Source of the DNA: Okeanomitos corallinicola TIOX110
Lineage (GTDB): Bacteria > Cyanobacteriota > Cyanobacteriia > Cyanobacteriales > Nostocaceae
DNA: 64,000 nt
Assembly (NCBI RefSeq): GCF_038050375.1
Contig: NZ_CP150886.1
Span: forward strand, 3,079,318 to 3,143,317
Direction of reading: 5' to 3'
The position numbers and the translations under genes are program-made. Positions within the stretch are counted from its first letter, which is position 1. Each line of letters opens with the position of its first letter. The notes beneath the pieces are model-generated. The model searched no databases. It was not told where the DNA came from and worked only from the letters and a program-made list of their open reading frames with translations. Shown one piece after another: positions 16,301-23,707 of this stretch.

Positions 16301-19042
16301 TACGGTATTGCTTCCTTGGTTTACGGTCACAACATCTGCCTTGCCATCCCCGTTAAAGTCCCCAATTGCCAAGGAACGGGGACTACTGTCCACCGCAAAA
16401 TTAGTGGCAGTGCCAAAACTGCCATCCCCATTACCTAATAGCACGGAGACATCGCTGGATAATATGTTTGCCGTTGCCAGGTCTGCCTTGCCATCCCCGT
16501 TAAAGTCCCCAATTGCAACAGAGATTGGAGCATCACCCACCGCAAAGTTAGTGGCAGCACCAAAACTGCCATCCCCATTGCCCAATAGCACCGAGACATT
16601 ATCAGAGTTGTTTGTGGTAACAACATCCGCCTTGCCATCGCCGTTGAAGTCTCCAATCGCCAGGGAACTGGGATCAGAGTTTACTGTAAAGAAGGTAGTG
16701 GCAGTGCCAAAGCTGCCATCGCCATTGCCTAATAGCACTGAGACGTTACCAACAATGGTTTCGTCAAAGGTTTCCTCGTTGAAAATGCTAGAGTAGGTTG
16801 CCAGTGCCAGATCCACCTTACCATCGCTGTTGAAATCCCCAACAGTAACGGATGTGGGAATGCCACCTGCTGCAAAAGTAGTAGCAGTACCAAAGCTACC
16901 ATTCCCATTGCCTAGCAACACCGAAACGTTATTGAAACCACCAGCAGTCACCAAGTCAGTATTGCCATCGCCGTTGAAGTCTCCAACCGCTACATAAAGG
17001 GCAGAGTTTGCCTGAAAGCTAACCACTGGGTCAAAAGAAAGTGAAACGGGCGCATCATTTACGCCATTAATAGTAACCGTAACAGTTGCCGTATCTGTCC
17101 CCCCATTGCCATCAGAAATGGTGTAAGTAAAGGTATCAGTCGCTGTTTCACCATCCTTGAGAGATTCAAATTGACCGTTGGGGTCGTACTCGAAGGTGCC
17201 ATCGCCGTTATCGGTTACAGTACCCAGAGTGCCAGTGGTGTCTATGCTATCAACGGTGAGAGTATCCCCATCTGCGTCGCTGTCGTTATTGAGAACGTTG
17301 CCAGTGGTGAAACTTGTGTCTTCATCAGTGGTGAAAGCGGGGTCTGCGGTGACAACGGTATCATTCTCAAAATAATTGAGAGAGCCGTAACGTTCCCCAA
17401 CAACAGCATCAAGGTCTCCATCTCCATCCACATCAGCAAAGGTGGGAGTGCTAATAGAACCCACAGCAATGCCATCAAAGGGATTGTTGGTTCCTGTTTG
17501 TTCTACATAAATAGGAGCCGTGGTACTGCCTGTATTCTCAAAATAATTGAGATTGCCGTTAAATTCCCCAACAACAGCATCAAGGTCTCCATCTCCATCC
17601 ACATCAGCAAAGGTGGGAGTGCTAAAAGAACCCACATCAATGCCATCAAAGGGGTTGTTGGTTCCTGTTTGTGCTACATACGTGGTACTGCCTGTATTCT
17701 CATAATATTTGAGATTGCCGTTAAATTCCCCAACAACAGCATCAAGGTCTCCATCTCCATCCACATCAGCAAAGGTGGGAGAGATAAAAGAACCCACAGC
17801 AATGCCATCAAAGGGGTTGTTGGTTCCTGTTTGTGCTACATACGTGGTACTGCCTGTATTCTCATAATATTTGAGATTGCCGTCACGATCCCCAACAACA
17901 GCATCAAGGTCTCCATCTCCATCCACATCAGCCAAGGTGGGAGTGTTACGAGAACCCACAATGCCATCAAAGGGGTTGTTGGTTCCTGTTTGTGCTACAT
18001 ACGTGGTACTGCCTGTATTCTCATAATATTTGAGATTGCCGAAAGCTCCCCCAACAACAGCATCAAGGTCTCCATCTCCATCCACATCAGCAAAGGTGGG
18101 ACTACTAGAATAACCCACATCAATGCCATTGAAGGGGTTGTTGGTTCCGGTTTGTTCGTTAAAGTTGGTTTCGCTCAGGAATCCATTATCAACGGCAACG
18201 GGAGCATTGTTATTCTCGAAGAACAGGGTATTGCCATTAACATTACCGACAAAAGCATCCAAGTCCCCATCCCCATCAATATCAGCAAAGGTGGGTACAG
18301 CATTATTCCCCACATCTGTCAGTCCGAAGGGGTTGGTGGCTTCTAGGGTAAAGGTGGGAGCAGCCGCAGTTCCCGTGTTGCGGTAGAACAGGGTATTGCC
18401 CTCCTTGTTCCCAACAAAAGCATCCAAGTCTCCATCCCCATCTATATCGGCAAAGGTGGGTTTAGCAAACGACCCCACATCCGTCAAACCGAAGTTGTTG
18501 GCTTCTTGGGTAAAGGTGGGAGCAGCCGCTGTTCCGGTGTTGCGGAAGAACAGGGGATTGCCAAACCTTTCCCCCACAAAAGCATCCAAGTCCCCATCAT
18601 TATCAATATCGGCAAAGGTGGGGGCAGCAAACGACCCCATCGTCAAACCGAAGTTGTTGGCTTCTTGGGTGAAGGTGGGAGCAGACGCAGTTGTTCCGGT
18701 ATTGCGGAAGAACAGGGTATTGCCAAACCTTTCCCCCACAAAAGCATCCAAGTCCCCATCATTATCAATATCGGCAAAGGTGGGGGTAGAATAACTCCCC
18801 ACATCCGTCAATCCGAAGTTGCTGGTTTCTAGGGTGAAGGTGGGAGCAGACGCAGTTGTTCCGGTATTGCGGAAGAACAGGGTATTGCCAAACCTTTCCC
18901 CCACAAAAGCATCCAAGTCCCCATCCCCATCAATATCAGCAAAGGTGGGTGCAGCATTATTCCCCACATCTGTCAGTCCGAAGGGGTTGGTAATTGGGGC
19001 GATAAAATTGGGATCATTGCTAATTCCTGGTGGCATAATCAA
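13379..19042 (-). CDS. Giant secreted repeat protein: FG-GAP/VCBS, tandem cadherin-like repeats, RTX C-terminus
   Basis: The 1887-aa protein is built from blocks. Residues ~1-265 hold five copies of a PTFADIDGDGDLDAFVG unit and ~270-550 five copies of a PTFADVDGDGDLDAVVG unit. A VCBS/cadherin-like domain (TTDEDTSFTTGNVL) lies at about 555-655. Residues ~665-1010 are seven FG-GAP/VCBS repeats (VSVLLGNGDGSFG, IGDFNGDGKAD). About 1015-1500 are five ~97-aa cadherin-like repeats. A putative Ig domain (TNTFSGTPDD) and another cadherin-like domain lead to RTX repeats at 1705-1800 (GGNGDDTIYGG) and a typical RTX C-terminus (ILTGGTGSDIFVLE). DxDGDGDxD loops bind calcium. There is no signal peptide; type I secretion and an adhesin role are inferred. 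Confidence 0.88.
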   Translation of the reverse strand: MIMPPGISNDPNFIAPITNPFGLTDVGNNAAPTFADIDGDGDLDAFVGERFGNTLFFRNTGTTASAPTFTLETSNFGLTDVGSYSTPTFADIDNDGDLDAFVGERFGNTLFFRNTGTTASAPTFTQEANNFGLTMGSFAAPTFADIDNDGDLDAFVGERFGNPLFFRNTGTAAAPTFTQEANNFGLTDVGSFAKPTFADIDGDGDLDAFVGNKEGNTLFYRNTGTAAAPTFTLEATNPFGLTDVGNNAVPTFADIDGDGDLDAFVGNVNGNTLFFENNNAPVAVDNGFLSETNFNEQTGTNNPFNGIDVGYSSSPTFADVDGDGDLDAVVGGAFGNLKYYENTGSTTYVAQTGTNNPFDGIVGSRNTPTLADVDGDGDLDAVVGDRDGNLKYYENTGSTTYVAQTGTNNPFDGIAVGSFISPTFADVDGDGDLDAVVGEFNGNLKYYENTGSTTYVAQTGTNNPFDGIDVGSFSTPTFADVDGDGDLDAVVGEFNGNLNYFENTGSTTAPIYVEQTGTNNPFDGIAVGSISTPTFADVDGDGDLDAVVGERYGSLNYFENDTVVTADPAFTTDEDTSFTTGNVLNNDSDADGDTLTVDSIDTTGTLGTVTDNGDGTFEYDPNGQFESLKDGETATDTFTYTISDGNGGTDTATVTVTINGVNDAPVSLSFDPVVSFQANSALYVAVGDFNGDGNTDLVTAGGFNNVSVLLGNGNGSFGTATTFAAGGIPTSVTVGDFNSDGKVDLALATYSSIFNEETFDETIVGNVSVLLGNGDGSFGTATTFFTVNSDPSSLAIGDFNGDGKADVVTTNNSDNVSVLLGNGDGSFGAATNFAVGDAPISVAIGDFNGDGKADLATANILSSDVSVLLGNGDGSFGTATNFAVDSSPRSLAIGDFNGDGKADVVTVNQGSNTVSVLLGNGDGSFGTATNFAVGSLPLSVVVGDFNGDGKVDIVTGNNETEDVSVLLGNGDGSFGTATNFAMNSDLRSMAIGDFNGDGKADLVAGNNPNVSVLLNTTPKVTLSDTAEDTAIIINTSDLLIGFSDVDAGDILTVANLTADNGALVNNNDGTYTFTPTANFNGIVTLTYDVTDGTASLTGQSKSFSVTPVNDAPVGSPIATLGNTAENTAIIINATDLLAGFSDVDGDTLSVVNLTANNGTLVDNGDGTYSFTPTADFNGTVTLSYGVTDGTDTLAGQTQTFSVTAVNDAPVGSPTATLGNTAEDTAIIINAADLLAGFSDVDGDTLSVTGLTADNGGLVDNGNGTYTFTPTADFNGVVTLDYGVTDGTDTLAGQTQTFSVTAVNDAPVGSPTATLGNTAEDTAIIINAADLLAGFSDVDTGDTLSVTGLTADNGGLVDNLDGTYTFTPTANFNGTLTLDYGVTDGTDTLSGQTQTFSITPVNDAPVGSPTATLGNTAEDTAIIITAADLLTGFSDVDAGDTLSVVGLTADNGGLVDNLDGTYTFTPTADFNGNVTLDYGVTDGTDTLAGQTQTFSVTPVNDAPIVANAIANQTTLEDGFFSFTIPANTFTDVDAGDSLTYTATLANGNSLPTWLTFDAATNTFSGTPDDPDNGTISIKVTATDSSNASVDDTFDLTVTPVNDAPVAGDDSFTANQNTPLTLLSSDLLANDTDVDSPTLSITAVSNSVNGSVTINSSGNVVFTPTTGFSGNGSFNYTVSDGDGGIDVGMVTVAVGINLTGSSQDDVINGTLGNDIINALNGDDNVFGDAGNDNLVGGNGDDTIYGGTANDQIYGGNSNDDLYGEAGNDYIEGDNGNDNLYGGDGNDSLLGGNGQDLLVGGAGNDFLNGGKQDDILTGGTGSDIFVLEKAAGKDTITDFSLGQGDKIGLSGLNFNQLSFSGDEIRLRNQTLATLTNFDTTTLTQNDFISV
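14530..15990 (-). repeat. Five ~291-294-bp tandem repeats within the giant gene
   Basis: The landmark GTTGCCTAAAGTTGCTGT recurs at 14801, 15095 and 15386, with a variant at 15677, giving periods of 294, 291 and 291 bp. Neighbouring units are nearly identical at the DNA level, indicating recent duplication or conversion. Each unit encodes one cadherin-like domain of 97-98 residues. Confidence 0.88.
17360..19000 (-). repeat. Two arrays of ~150-bp repeats encoding DGDGDLDA calcium loops
   Basis: From 17360 to 18170 five units share CATCAAGGTCTCCATCTCCA, and from 18190 to 19000 five units share CATCCAAGTCCCCATC. Units within each array are close to identical, the arrays less so, indicating two separate rounds of amplification. 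The bias also opens a long false frame on the plus strand (17171-18346). Confidence 0.85.
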
Positions 19043-19100
19043 TTAATTCCTCTAATTTGATAAAGTTTCAGTGTTTTCAAGTTTTCAATGACAGATAGGA

Positions 19101-21632
19101 CTAACCACCCAATTGCTTAAAAGCAACATAAGAATGAGTCACTTCCATCAAATAGGGTTCTAAATGTTTATGTACAAACTTCAGCATCGCCGGATTTTCC
19201 TGTGCTACTGCAAACAAACAGTAAGGAACTGTACTGTCTACTTGACGCAGGATAGACTGGGATAACAAAGAAATCCCCCGTCCCAACCGTTGAAACCGTT
19301 TGTCCACAAACATCGTCGAATAACGAATCGCATCAGTAGCGACTCGGTGAGTTACCATCCAACCCACTAATTGCGTCTCATAGCGCAACCCCAAGCTGTT
19401 CAAGGGTTCAGCCGGAGTATTGCCAAAGGGACTCAAGGAGGTTGGATAGTCCAAATGTTCAAGCTGTTTTTGGTCTGCATCTGTTAATTCACTCCAAGGA
19501 AAAACTGTAAATTTGTTCGGTAGGGGATACTTCGTTAACCAAGGTGCTTGAGATACTTTCTCGGTGGTGGTTTTCCCCAATAAAAAGTTGACTTGTGTTT
19601 GCCATTTTTGCTGTTTCAGTAAAGGTTCTAAGGCTAAATTTGTGATGTCAGTAGATTTATAACCCAGCTTCATGAGTCCACAACCTAAAGCCGTTAAACC
19701 CATTTCCAGAGTTTTGATTAAACCTGTACCAATTCCCTGATGGCGATAATCTGGTAAAACAAACAGAGAAATCACCTCAACTTCTGGTTTTGTCTGGGGT
19801 TGGGTTGAAAGTATCTCAGCTAACACTAATCCCACTTTTTCCCCTGCGACTTCGGCAACTATCCCCACTAACTGTCCTTTGGGTTGTTGACGACTCCACC
19901 GCTTTTGAATTTTAGGAAAACTCAAATGGTTGTAAGACAAAGATTGTTCAACGGTTAAATTCTGGAGGGCATAATATTGAACACTGGGTTTGTCTAAAAC
20001 CGCCATCTCAGCCGTTGTATCAGGGGTTTTGATTTGCTTATTCCTCTGACGGAACTCTCCGTTAATTTGAGGAGGTTGCCACTTTAGCTTTTGCAGTAGG
20101 GGTTCTAAGGCTGTATTGGTCAGTAAACTGGCGGAATAGGTCAAAAATAACTCTTGACATCCCTGAGTCTTTAATTCTTTTTCTAAATAAGCTACTAACC
20201 TTGTGCCAATGCCTTGATGACGGTATTCAGGTAATACAAATAGGGAGATAATTTCGACTGTTTCGGCGTTTAAACGTTCAGCTATGGCAAATCCCACCAT
20301 TGACCCGTTAATAGAAGCGGAAAGTCCCGTTAGTTCACCTTTTGGGGGCGTTTTTTGCCAACGCTGCTGTAACCGAGGAAAGGTCAATTCATCGTAATCT
20401 AGGGCATTACTGCTAGTGAGGTGATACACCCGTTGATATTTAACCTCTGCTCCCAACACTTGCGCCCCGACGGGGGAAATTGGCTGATTTGTGGATGATT
20501 GTTCATTAGGTTGGGGTAAACCTGCAATGGGAGGTTTTGCGCCCTTACTGGGGCGTTTTGCAGTAGGTTTGGTGGTGACAATGCCTCCACTATGGGGAAA
20601 AGTCACCAAGCGTTGAATTTCATCCTCTTGTAACCCAATTACTTGAGGTTGATGGACTCCTGGCAACACCACTACATCAAATAGTTCTTCAATGAAGTTC
20701 TGAAAATATAACCAGTGCAGGGTTTCACCTGTTTGTAAATCAATTACCATTAACCCAGATTGGGGACTATTTCCCTCAGACATGAGGCGTTTTTCTAGGT
20801 TTAAGCCGGTAAAACTCTGGGAACGTAATTGAGACAAACCTACAAAGGCGAAGTTTTGCCAAAAGGCTAAACCGCGCACAAATCCAGGACAAAAGGTGAT
20901 GGGAAGGAATTTATGATCCTCGATGTAGCCAAATTCCCCAGTACCGGAATTGAGTAACCATAATTTCCCCTGATACCACCGGGGAGAATGGGGCATGGAT
21001 AAGCCTGTGGCGATGATTTCGTTGTGCTTAACATCAATTACAACTCCCCCATCAACACGATGATTACGCCAGCCGGCGGCGGTATCTGTGGTACTACAGG
21101 CGGTGACATAAGCGGGTTTGCCTTCTACCATCGCTAACCCATTCAGATGACAACGATCTTCAGCGACAAGTTTGGAAATAAAGGGCGGTTGCCAAATAGG
21201 GACAAAACTGTAATCGGGGCTAATTGTGGCTAAACAACTAAAATCGGTGTTGACAAAAATTAGTTTTCCGGCATTGTCTAATGCTATTTCATGGGCGTTG
21301 ACATCCCCGGTGGTGTAAGCGGTGTGGGGGACATAGAGCCGATCTGTTTCTTGAGATTTTTCCCCACTATCCAGGAGATTATGGAAATCCCAGATTTGGT
21401 AACGGGTGGTCATGTAGAGGCGATTTGCGGCTACACATAGTCCCATTGGTTTGTCGAATAGTCTTTCGTGTAGTTTCAGCCTGCCGTTAGCTTGGCCACT
21501 GACGAAAAAAAGGCGGTTAGTTTGGTAGGTGGTAGCAGCAAGGCTGAGGTTTTGCTGTTCCAGCCAGGAGGCGAAATCCTGGGAAGCTGTCAGTTGTAAG
21601 GAAGGGGTAGAATCTGCTGATGTTGTTGACAT
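19101..21632 (-). CDS. TIGR03032-family domain fused to three GNAT acetyltransferase-like domains
   Basis: The first ~350 residues match the TIGR03032 family (start LTASQDFASWLEQQNLSLA, then RHLNGL/MPHSPRW-type motifs such as GLSMPHSPRWYQGKLWLLNS), a propeller-like domain of unknown role. After a basic, proline-rich linker (~355-385) come two closely related GNAT domains (about 400-525 and 553-680), each with the acetyl-CoA loop RHQGIG (471-476 and 630-635) and preceded by ISLFVLP. A third, more diverged GNAT-like domain (~700-843, RFQRLGRGISLL) ends the protein. The partners are unknown; protein or small-molecule acetylation is a family inference. The 18-bp palindrome at 21661-21678 sits 28 bp before the start and may be an operator. 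Confidence 0.83.
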   Translation of the reverse strand: MSTTSADSTPSLQLTASQDFASWLEQQNLSLAATTYQTNRLFFVSGQANGRLKLHERLFDKPMGLCVAANRLYMTTRYQIWDFHNLLDSGEKSQETDRLYVPHTAYTTGDVNAHEIALDNAGKLIFVNTDFSCLATISPDYSFVPIWQPPFISKLVAEDRCHLNGLAMVEGKPAYVTACSTTDTAAGWRNHRVDGGVVIDVKHNEIIATGLSMPHSPRWYQGKLWLLNSGTGEFGYIEDHKFLPITFCPGFVRGLAFWQNFAFVGLSQLRSQSFTGLNLEKRLMSEGNSPQSGLMVIDLQTGETLHWLYFQNFIEELFDVVVLPGVHQPQVIGLQEDEIQRLVTFPHSGGIVTTKPTAKRPSKGAKPPIAGLPQPNEQSSTNQPISPVGAQVLGAEVKYQRVYHLTSSNALDYDELTFPRLQQRWQKTPPKGELTGLSASINGSMVGFAIAERLNAETVEIISLFVLPEYRHQGIGTRLVAYLEKELKTQGCQELFLTYSASLLTNTALEPLLQKLKWQPPQINGEFRQRNKQIKTPDTTAEMAVLDKPSVQYYALQNLTVEQSLSYNHLSFPKIQKRWSRQQPKGQLVGIVAEVAGEKVGLVLAEILSTQPQTKPEVEVISLFVLPDYRHQGIGTGLIKTLEMGLTALGCGLMKLGYKSTDITNLALEPLLKQQKWQTQVNFLLGKTTTEKVSQAPWLTKYPLPNKFTVFPWSELTDADQKQLEHLDYPTSLSPFGNTPAEPLNSLGLRYETQLVGWMVTHRVATDAIRYSTMFVDKRFQRLGRGISLLSQSILRQVDSTVPYCLFAVAQENPAMLKFVHKHLEPYLMEVTHSYVAFKQLGG

Positions 21633-21660
21633 TGATTAGTATATGTTTTGTTTTTATTGA

Positions 21661-21678
21661 ATAAGTATTAATACTTAT
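21661..21678. promoter_or_regulatory. 18-bp palindrome ATAAGTATTAATACTTAT, candidate operator
   Basis: A perfect 18-bp palindrome lies 29-46 bp upstream of the 843-aa gene's start codon, where a repressor site would overlap the promoter. No T tract follows, so a terminator is unlikely. Confidence 0.45.
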
Positions 21679-21821
21679 GGCAAAAAGCTCCAGATTGGCG
21701 CGGTAATGCCTCTGTGGGGAAGTCAGCGAAAATTTAAACTTAATTGCTTGATTTTATATACTTACTCAATAATACTGCCGTAGTCCTAGCGATCGCATCG
21801 GACATTGATCTAGGTTTTGAC

Positions 21822-21837
21822 TAGGATCATGATCCTA
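21822..21837. promoter_or_regulatory. 16-bp palindrome TAGGATCATGATCCTA
   Basis: A perfect palindrome lies in mid-intergenic space. It could be a binding site for a dimeric regulator; its target is unknown, and it is 316 bp from the downstream antitoxin gene. Confidence 0.3.
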
Positions 21838-22118
21838 TATAAGTAAAAATTATGAATTAAAATAAACGAATAAATTGCCCTACGCCTTATTCCCCATGTC
21901 TATTGTCAGAATCAGGTGTTTATCGAGCGAAGTCGAGATAATATCCACCGATTAAAGGATGAACAGGATGAAAACAGAGATTTTATCACCAATTACCTAT
22001 TAACTATTACCAATTACCTATTACCCATCGTCATTTAGGTAAAACTTTTAGTGACAGTGTTGAACTTTTACGTGAGGATAGAAACCGTTGAGTAAATTTG
22101 TAGTAGATGCGAAAATGC

Positions 22119-22124
22119 TATAAT
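22119..22124 (+). promoter_or_regulatory. Likely -10 box of the UPF0175/DUF3368 operon
   Basis: TATAAT lies 29 bp before the start codon. TTGTAG at 22098-22103 is a possible -35 with a short 15-bp spacer. An AATGAGGG sequence provides the ribosome-binding site. Confidence 0.5.
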
Positions 22125-22153
22125 AATAACTTGAATGAGGGAAAAATATAACC

Positions 22154-22399
22154 ATGACTATTCTAATCTCTGATGATATTATTCAAGCAACGAAAATGAC
22201 AGAAAGCGAATTAAAGCTAGAAATAGCCATTATGCTTTTTGAAAAAGATAAGATTAGTATCGGAAAAGCTCGTCGTCTAGCCGAAATGAATGTACTTGAA
22301 TTTCAAAAAGAACTAGCTCAACGTAATATTTATATTCATTATGATGTGGCTGAATTAGAAGAAGATATTAAAACTTTACAAGAAATGGGAAGATTATGA
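22154..22399 (+). CDS. UPF0175 family antitoxin-like protein
   Basis: This 81-aa protein belongs to the UPF0175 family. It has an extended N-terminus, a helix-turn-helix-like section (ELKLEIAIMLFEKDKISIGKARRLAEMNVLEFQKELAQR, residues ~18-56) and a C-terminal acidic tail (DVAELEEDIKTL). Members usually sit directly before a DUF3368 PIN-like gene, as here, and are considered antitoxins. The stop codon overlaps the next start (ATGATTATA, 4 nt), so the genes are translationally coupled. It probably neutralises the toxin and represses its own promoter; that follows from the family, not from the sequence. Confidence 0.88.
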   Translation: MTILISDDIIQATKMTESELKLEIAIMLFEKDKISIGKARRLAEMNVLEFQKELAQRNIYIHYDVAELEEDIKTLQEMGRL

Positions 22400-22884
22400 T
22401 TATAATTAGCGACACGACTTCCCTTACCAATTTAGCCGCAGTTGGACATCTTGAACTATTACATCAACTGTATGATCAGGTGATTATTCCTCAAGCTGTG
22501 TATGATGAAATAGTCAATGTTGGCTATTTAGTTCCGGGGACAACAGAAGTTCAAAATTTATCTTGGATTAACGTTCATTTAGTAAGTAATAAAAATCAAG
22601 TTAATGAACTTTTAAACGAGCTAGATTTTGGAGAAGCTGAAGCAATTGTTCTTGCTTTAGAATTAAATGCTGATTTATTACTGCTTGATGAAAGAAAAGG
22701 TCGAAAAGTGGCTCAAAATCTAGGAATTAAAAAGATAACTGGATTATTAGGAGTTTTACTAGAAGCTAAACAAAAAGGGTTGATTGCTAATATTAAACCT
22801 ATTATTGACCAACTAATTACTGATAATAATTTCTGGATTAGTAATAATTTATATCAGAAAGTTATCCAAATTGCTGGAGAATAA
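22396..22884 (+). CDS. DUF3368 PIN-like toxin
   Basis: This 162-aa protein has the DUF3368 variant of the PIN nuclease fold. The first acidic residue is in ISDTTSLTNLAAVG (D6), a conserved E/D group is in DFGEAEAIVLALEL (near 75-88), and a further acid is in LLLDERKGRKVA (near 98-109). The end includes the family motif ITGLLGVLLEAKQKGLI. PIN toxins are Mg2+-dependent RNases, and this one is expected to cleave RNA when not bound by the UPF0175 antitoxin encoded immediately upstream. The start overlaps the antitoxin stop by 4 nt. Confidence 0.88.
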   Translation: MIIISDTTSLTNLAAVGHLELLHQLYDQVIIPQAVYDEIVNVGYLVPGTTEVQNLSWINVHLVSNKNQVNELLNELDFGEAEAIVLALELNADLLLLDERKGRKVAQNLGIKKITGLLGVLLEAKQKGLIANIKPIIDQLITDNNFWISNNLYQKVIQIAGE

Positions 22885-22970
22885 AAAATCCTGTAAATCC
22901 TAAAATCCTGCATATCCTGATTATGTTAAGATAGAAACCCTAAATAAGTATTGAAACAAGGACTAAAAAC

Positions 22971-23243
22971 GTGCAAGCTATTCTTTTAAGCAGCGAAGAA
23001 GTTGGCAAACGTGCCAAAGAACTATACGAAAATGGTATTCGTGAACAAGTAGAAACAGAAGAAAATATCGGTAAAATGGTAATTATTGATATAGAAACTG
23101 GTGAATATGCAGTTGATAAAACAGGCAGAGAATCAGCCCATTATCTCACAAATAAAAACAGATTTGCTCGACTTTTTGGTATTCGCATCGGCTATAAAGT
23201 TGCTGTTTCTTTTTGTGGTGATATGGAGCGTGATATTAGATGA
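22971..23243 (+). CDS. Small conserved-looking protein of unknown function, partner of an aspartic protease gene
   Basis: The 90-aa frame starts with GTG at 22971, preceded at 8-12 bases by AAGGAC. It is acidic and helical at first (SSEEVGKRAKELYENGIREQVE), then strand-rich (GKMVIIDIETGEYAVDKTGRES), and ends RIGYKVAVSFCGDMERDIR. I do not recognise a named domain. Its stop overlaps the start of the retroviral-type aspartic protease gene (ATGA, 23240-23243), a tight arrangement suggesting the two are functionally linked, perhaps as a toxin-antitoxin-like pair. That is inference from layout only. Confidence 0.7.
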   Translation: MQAILLSSEEVGKRAKELYENGIREQVETEENIGKMVIIDIETGEYAVDKTGRESAHYLTNKNRFARLFGIRIGYKVAVSFCGDMERDIR

Positions 23244-23605
23244 TTTCTGGTATGATCAAAAACGGATATCCCACAGTTAACGTTATATTCTGTCTGCCAA
23301 ATCAACCAGATTTTACTATTGAATTTGTAATTGATACAGGGTTTACAGGTGATCTTTGTTTACCATCAGCCGCAGTCACTTTAATGCAGTTACCTTTTCT
23401 ATATGAACTACCTGCAAATTTAGCTAATAATAGTTGAGTAGATATACCAATACATGAAGCTGTTATCATCTGGAATGGTAAAGAAAGAGAAGTTAATATT
23501 TTAGCCACTGGAAAACGACCTTTATTGGGAACTGCTTTACTTGATGGCTATGAACTATGTATTGAATTTATAGAAGCTGGATTAGTAACAATTGAAGAAT
23601 TATAA
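23240..23605 (+). pseudogene. Clan AA aspartic protease family gene interrupted by an in-frame TGA
   Basis: The first 65 codons encode a single-domain retropepsin-like protein with the active-site motif FVIDTGFTGDLCLP. A TGA at 23435-23437 stops it, yet the same frame continues for 55 codons (VDIPIHEAVIIWNGKEREVN...ATGKRPLLGTALLDG) to TAA at 23603-23605, giving the expected family length of about 121 aa and the conserved C-terminal ILATGKRPLLGT...L segment. A single base change, or a sequencing error, therefore explains the break. If real, it leaves the 90-aa upstream partner without its usual companion. Confidence 0.85.
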
Positions 23606-23707
23606 GTCTTATTTATGAATCGGAAGAGAAATGAAGTTTGATCAAAGGACTCATTCAGTGATATTACTTATGTAAAGGTCAATTTCAAATTCTCATCTAA
23701 TGCATCC

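Larger units (their letters stand above)
21633..22153. other. 521-bp divergent intergenic region
   Basis: No gene is seen. It contains two perfect palindromes (21661-21678 and 21822-21837), a HIP1 octamer near 21789, short ACCAATTACCTATTA-type repeats around 21990-22030, and a likely -10 element for the toxin-antitoxin pair at 22119-22124. Confidence 0.6.

Noticed and set aside
15843-16796. 317-codon plus-strand frame in the same gene
   Set aside because: Antisense shadow of FG-GAP repeats (KLPSPLPNS periodicity) with no independent signal.
17171-18346. 391-codon plus-strand frame inside the giant repeat gene
   Set aside because: It is antisense to DGDGDLDA repeats; its repeated IPNNSIKVSISIHI-type sequence mirrors the sense repeats and has no protein features or ribosome-binding site of its own.
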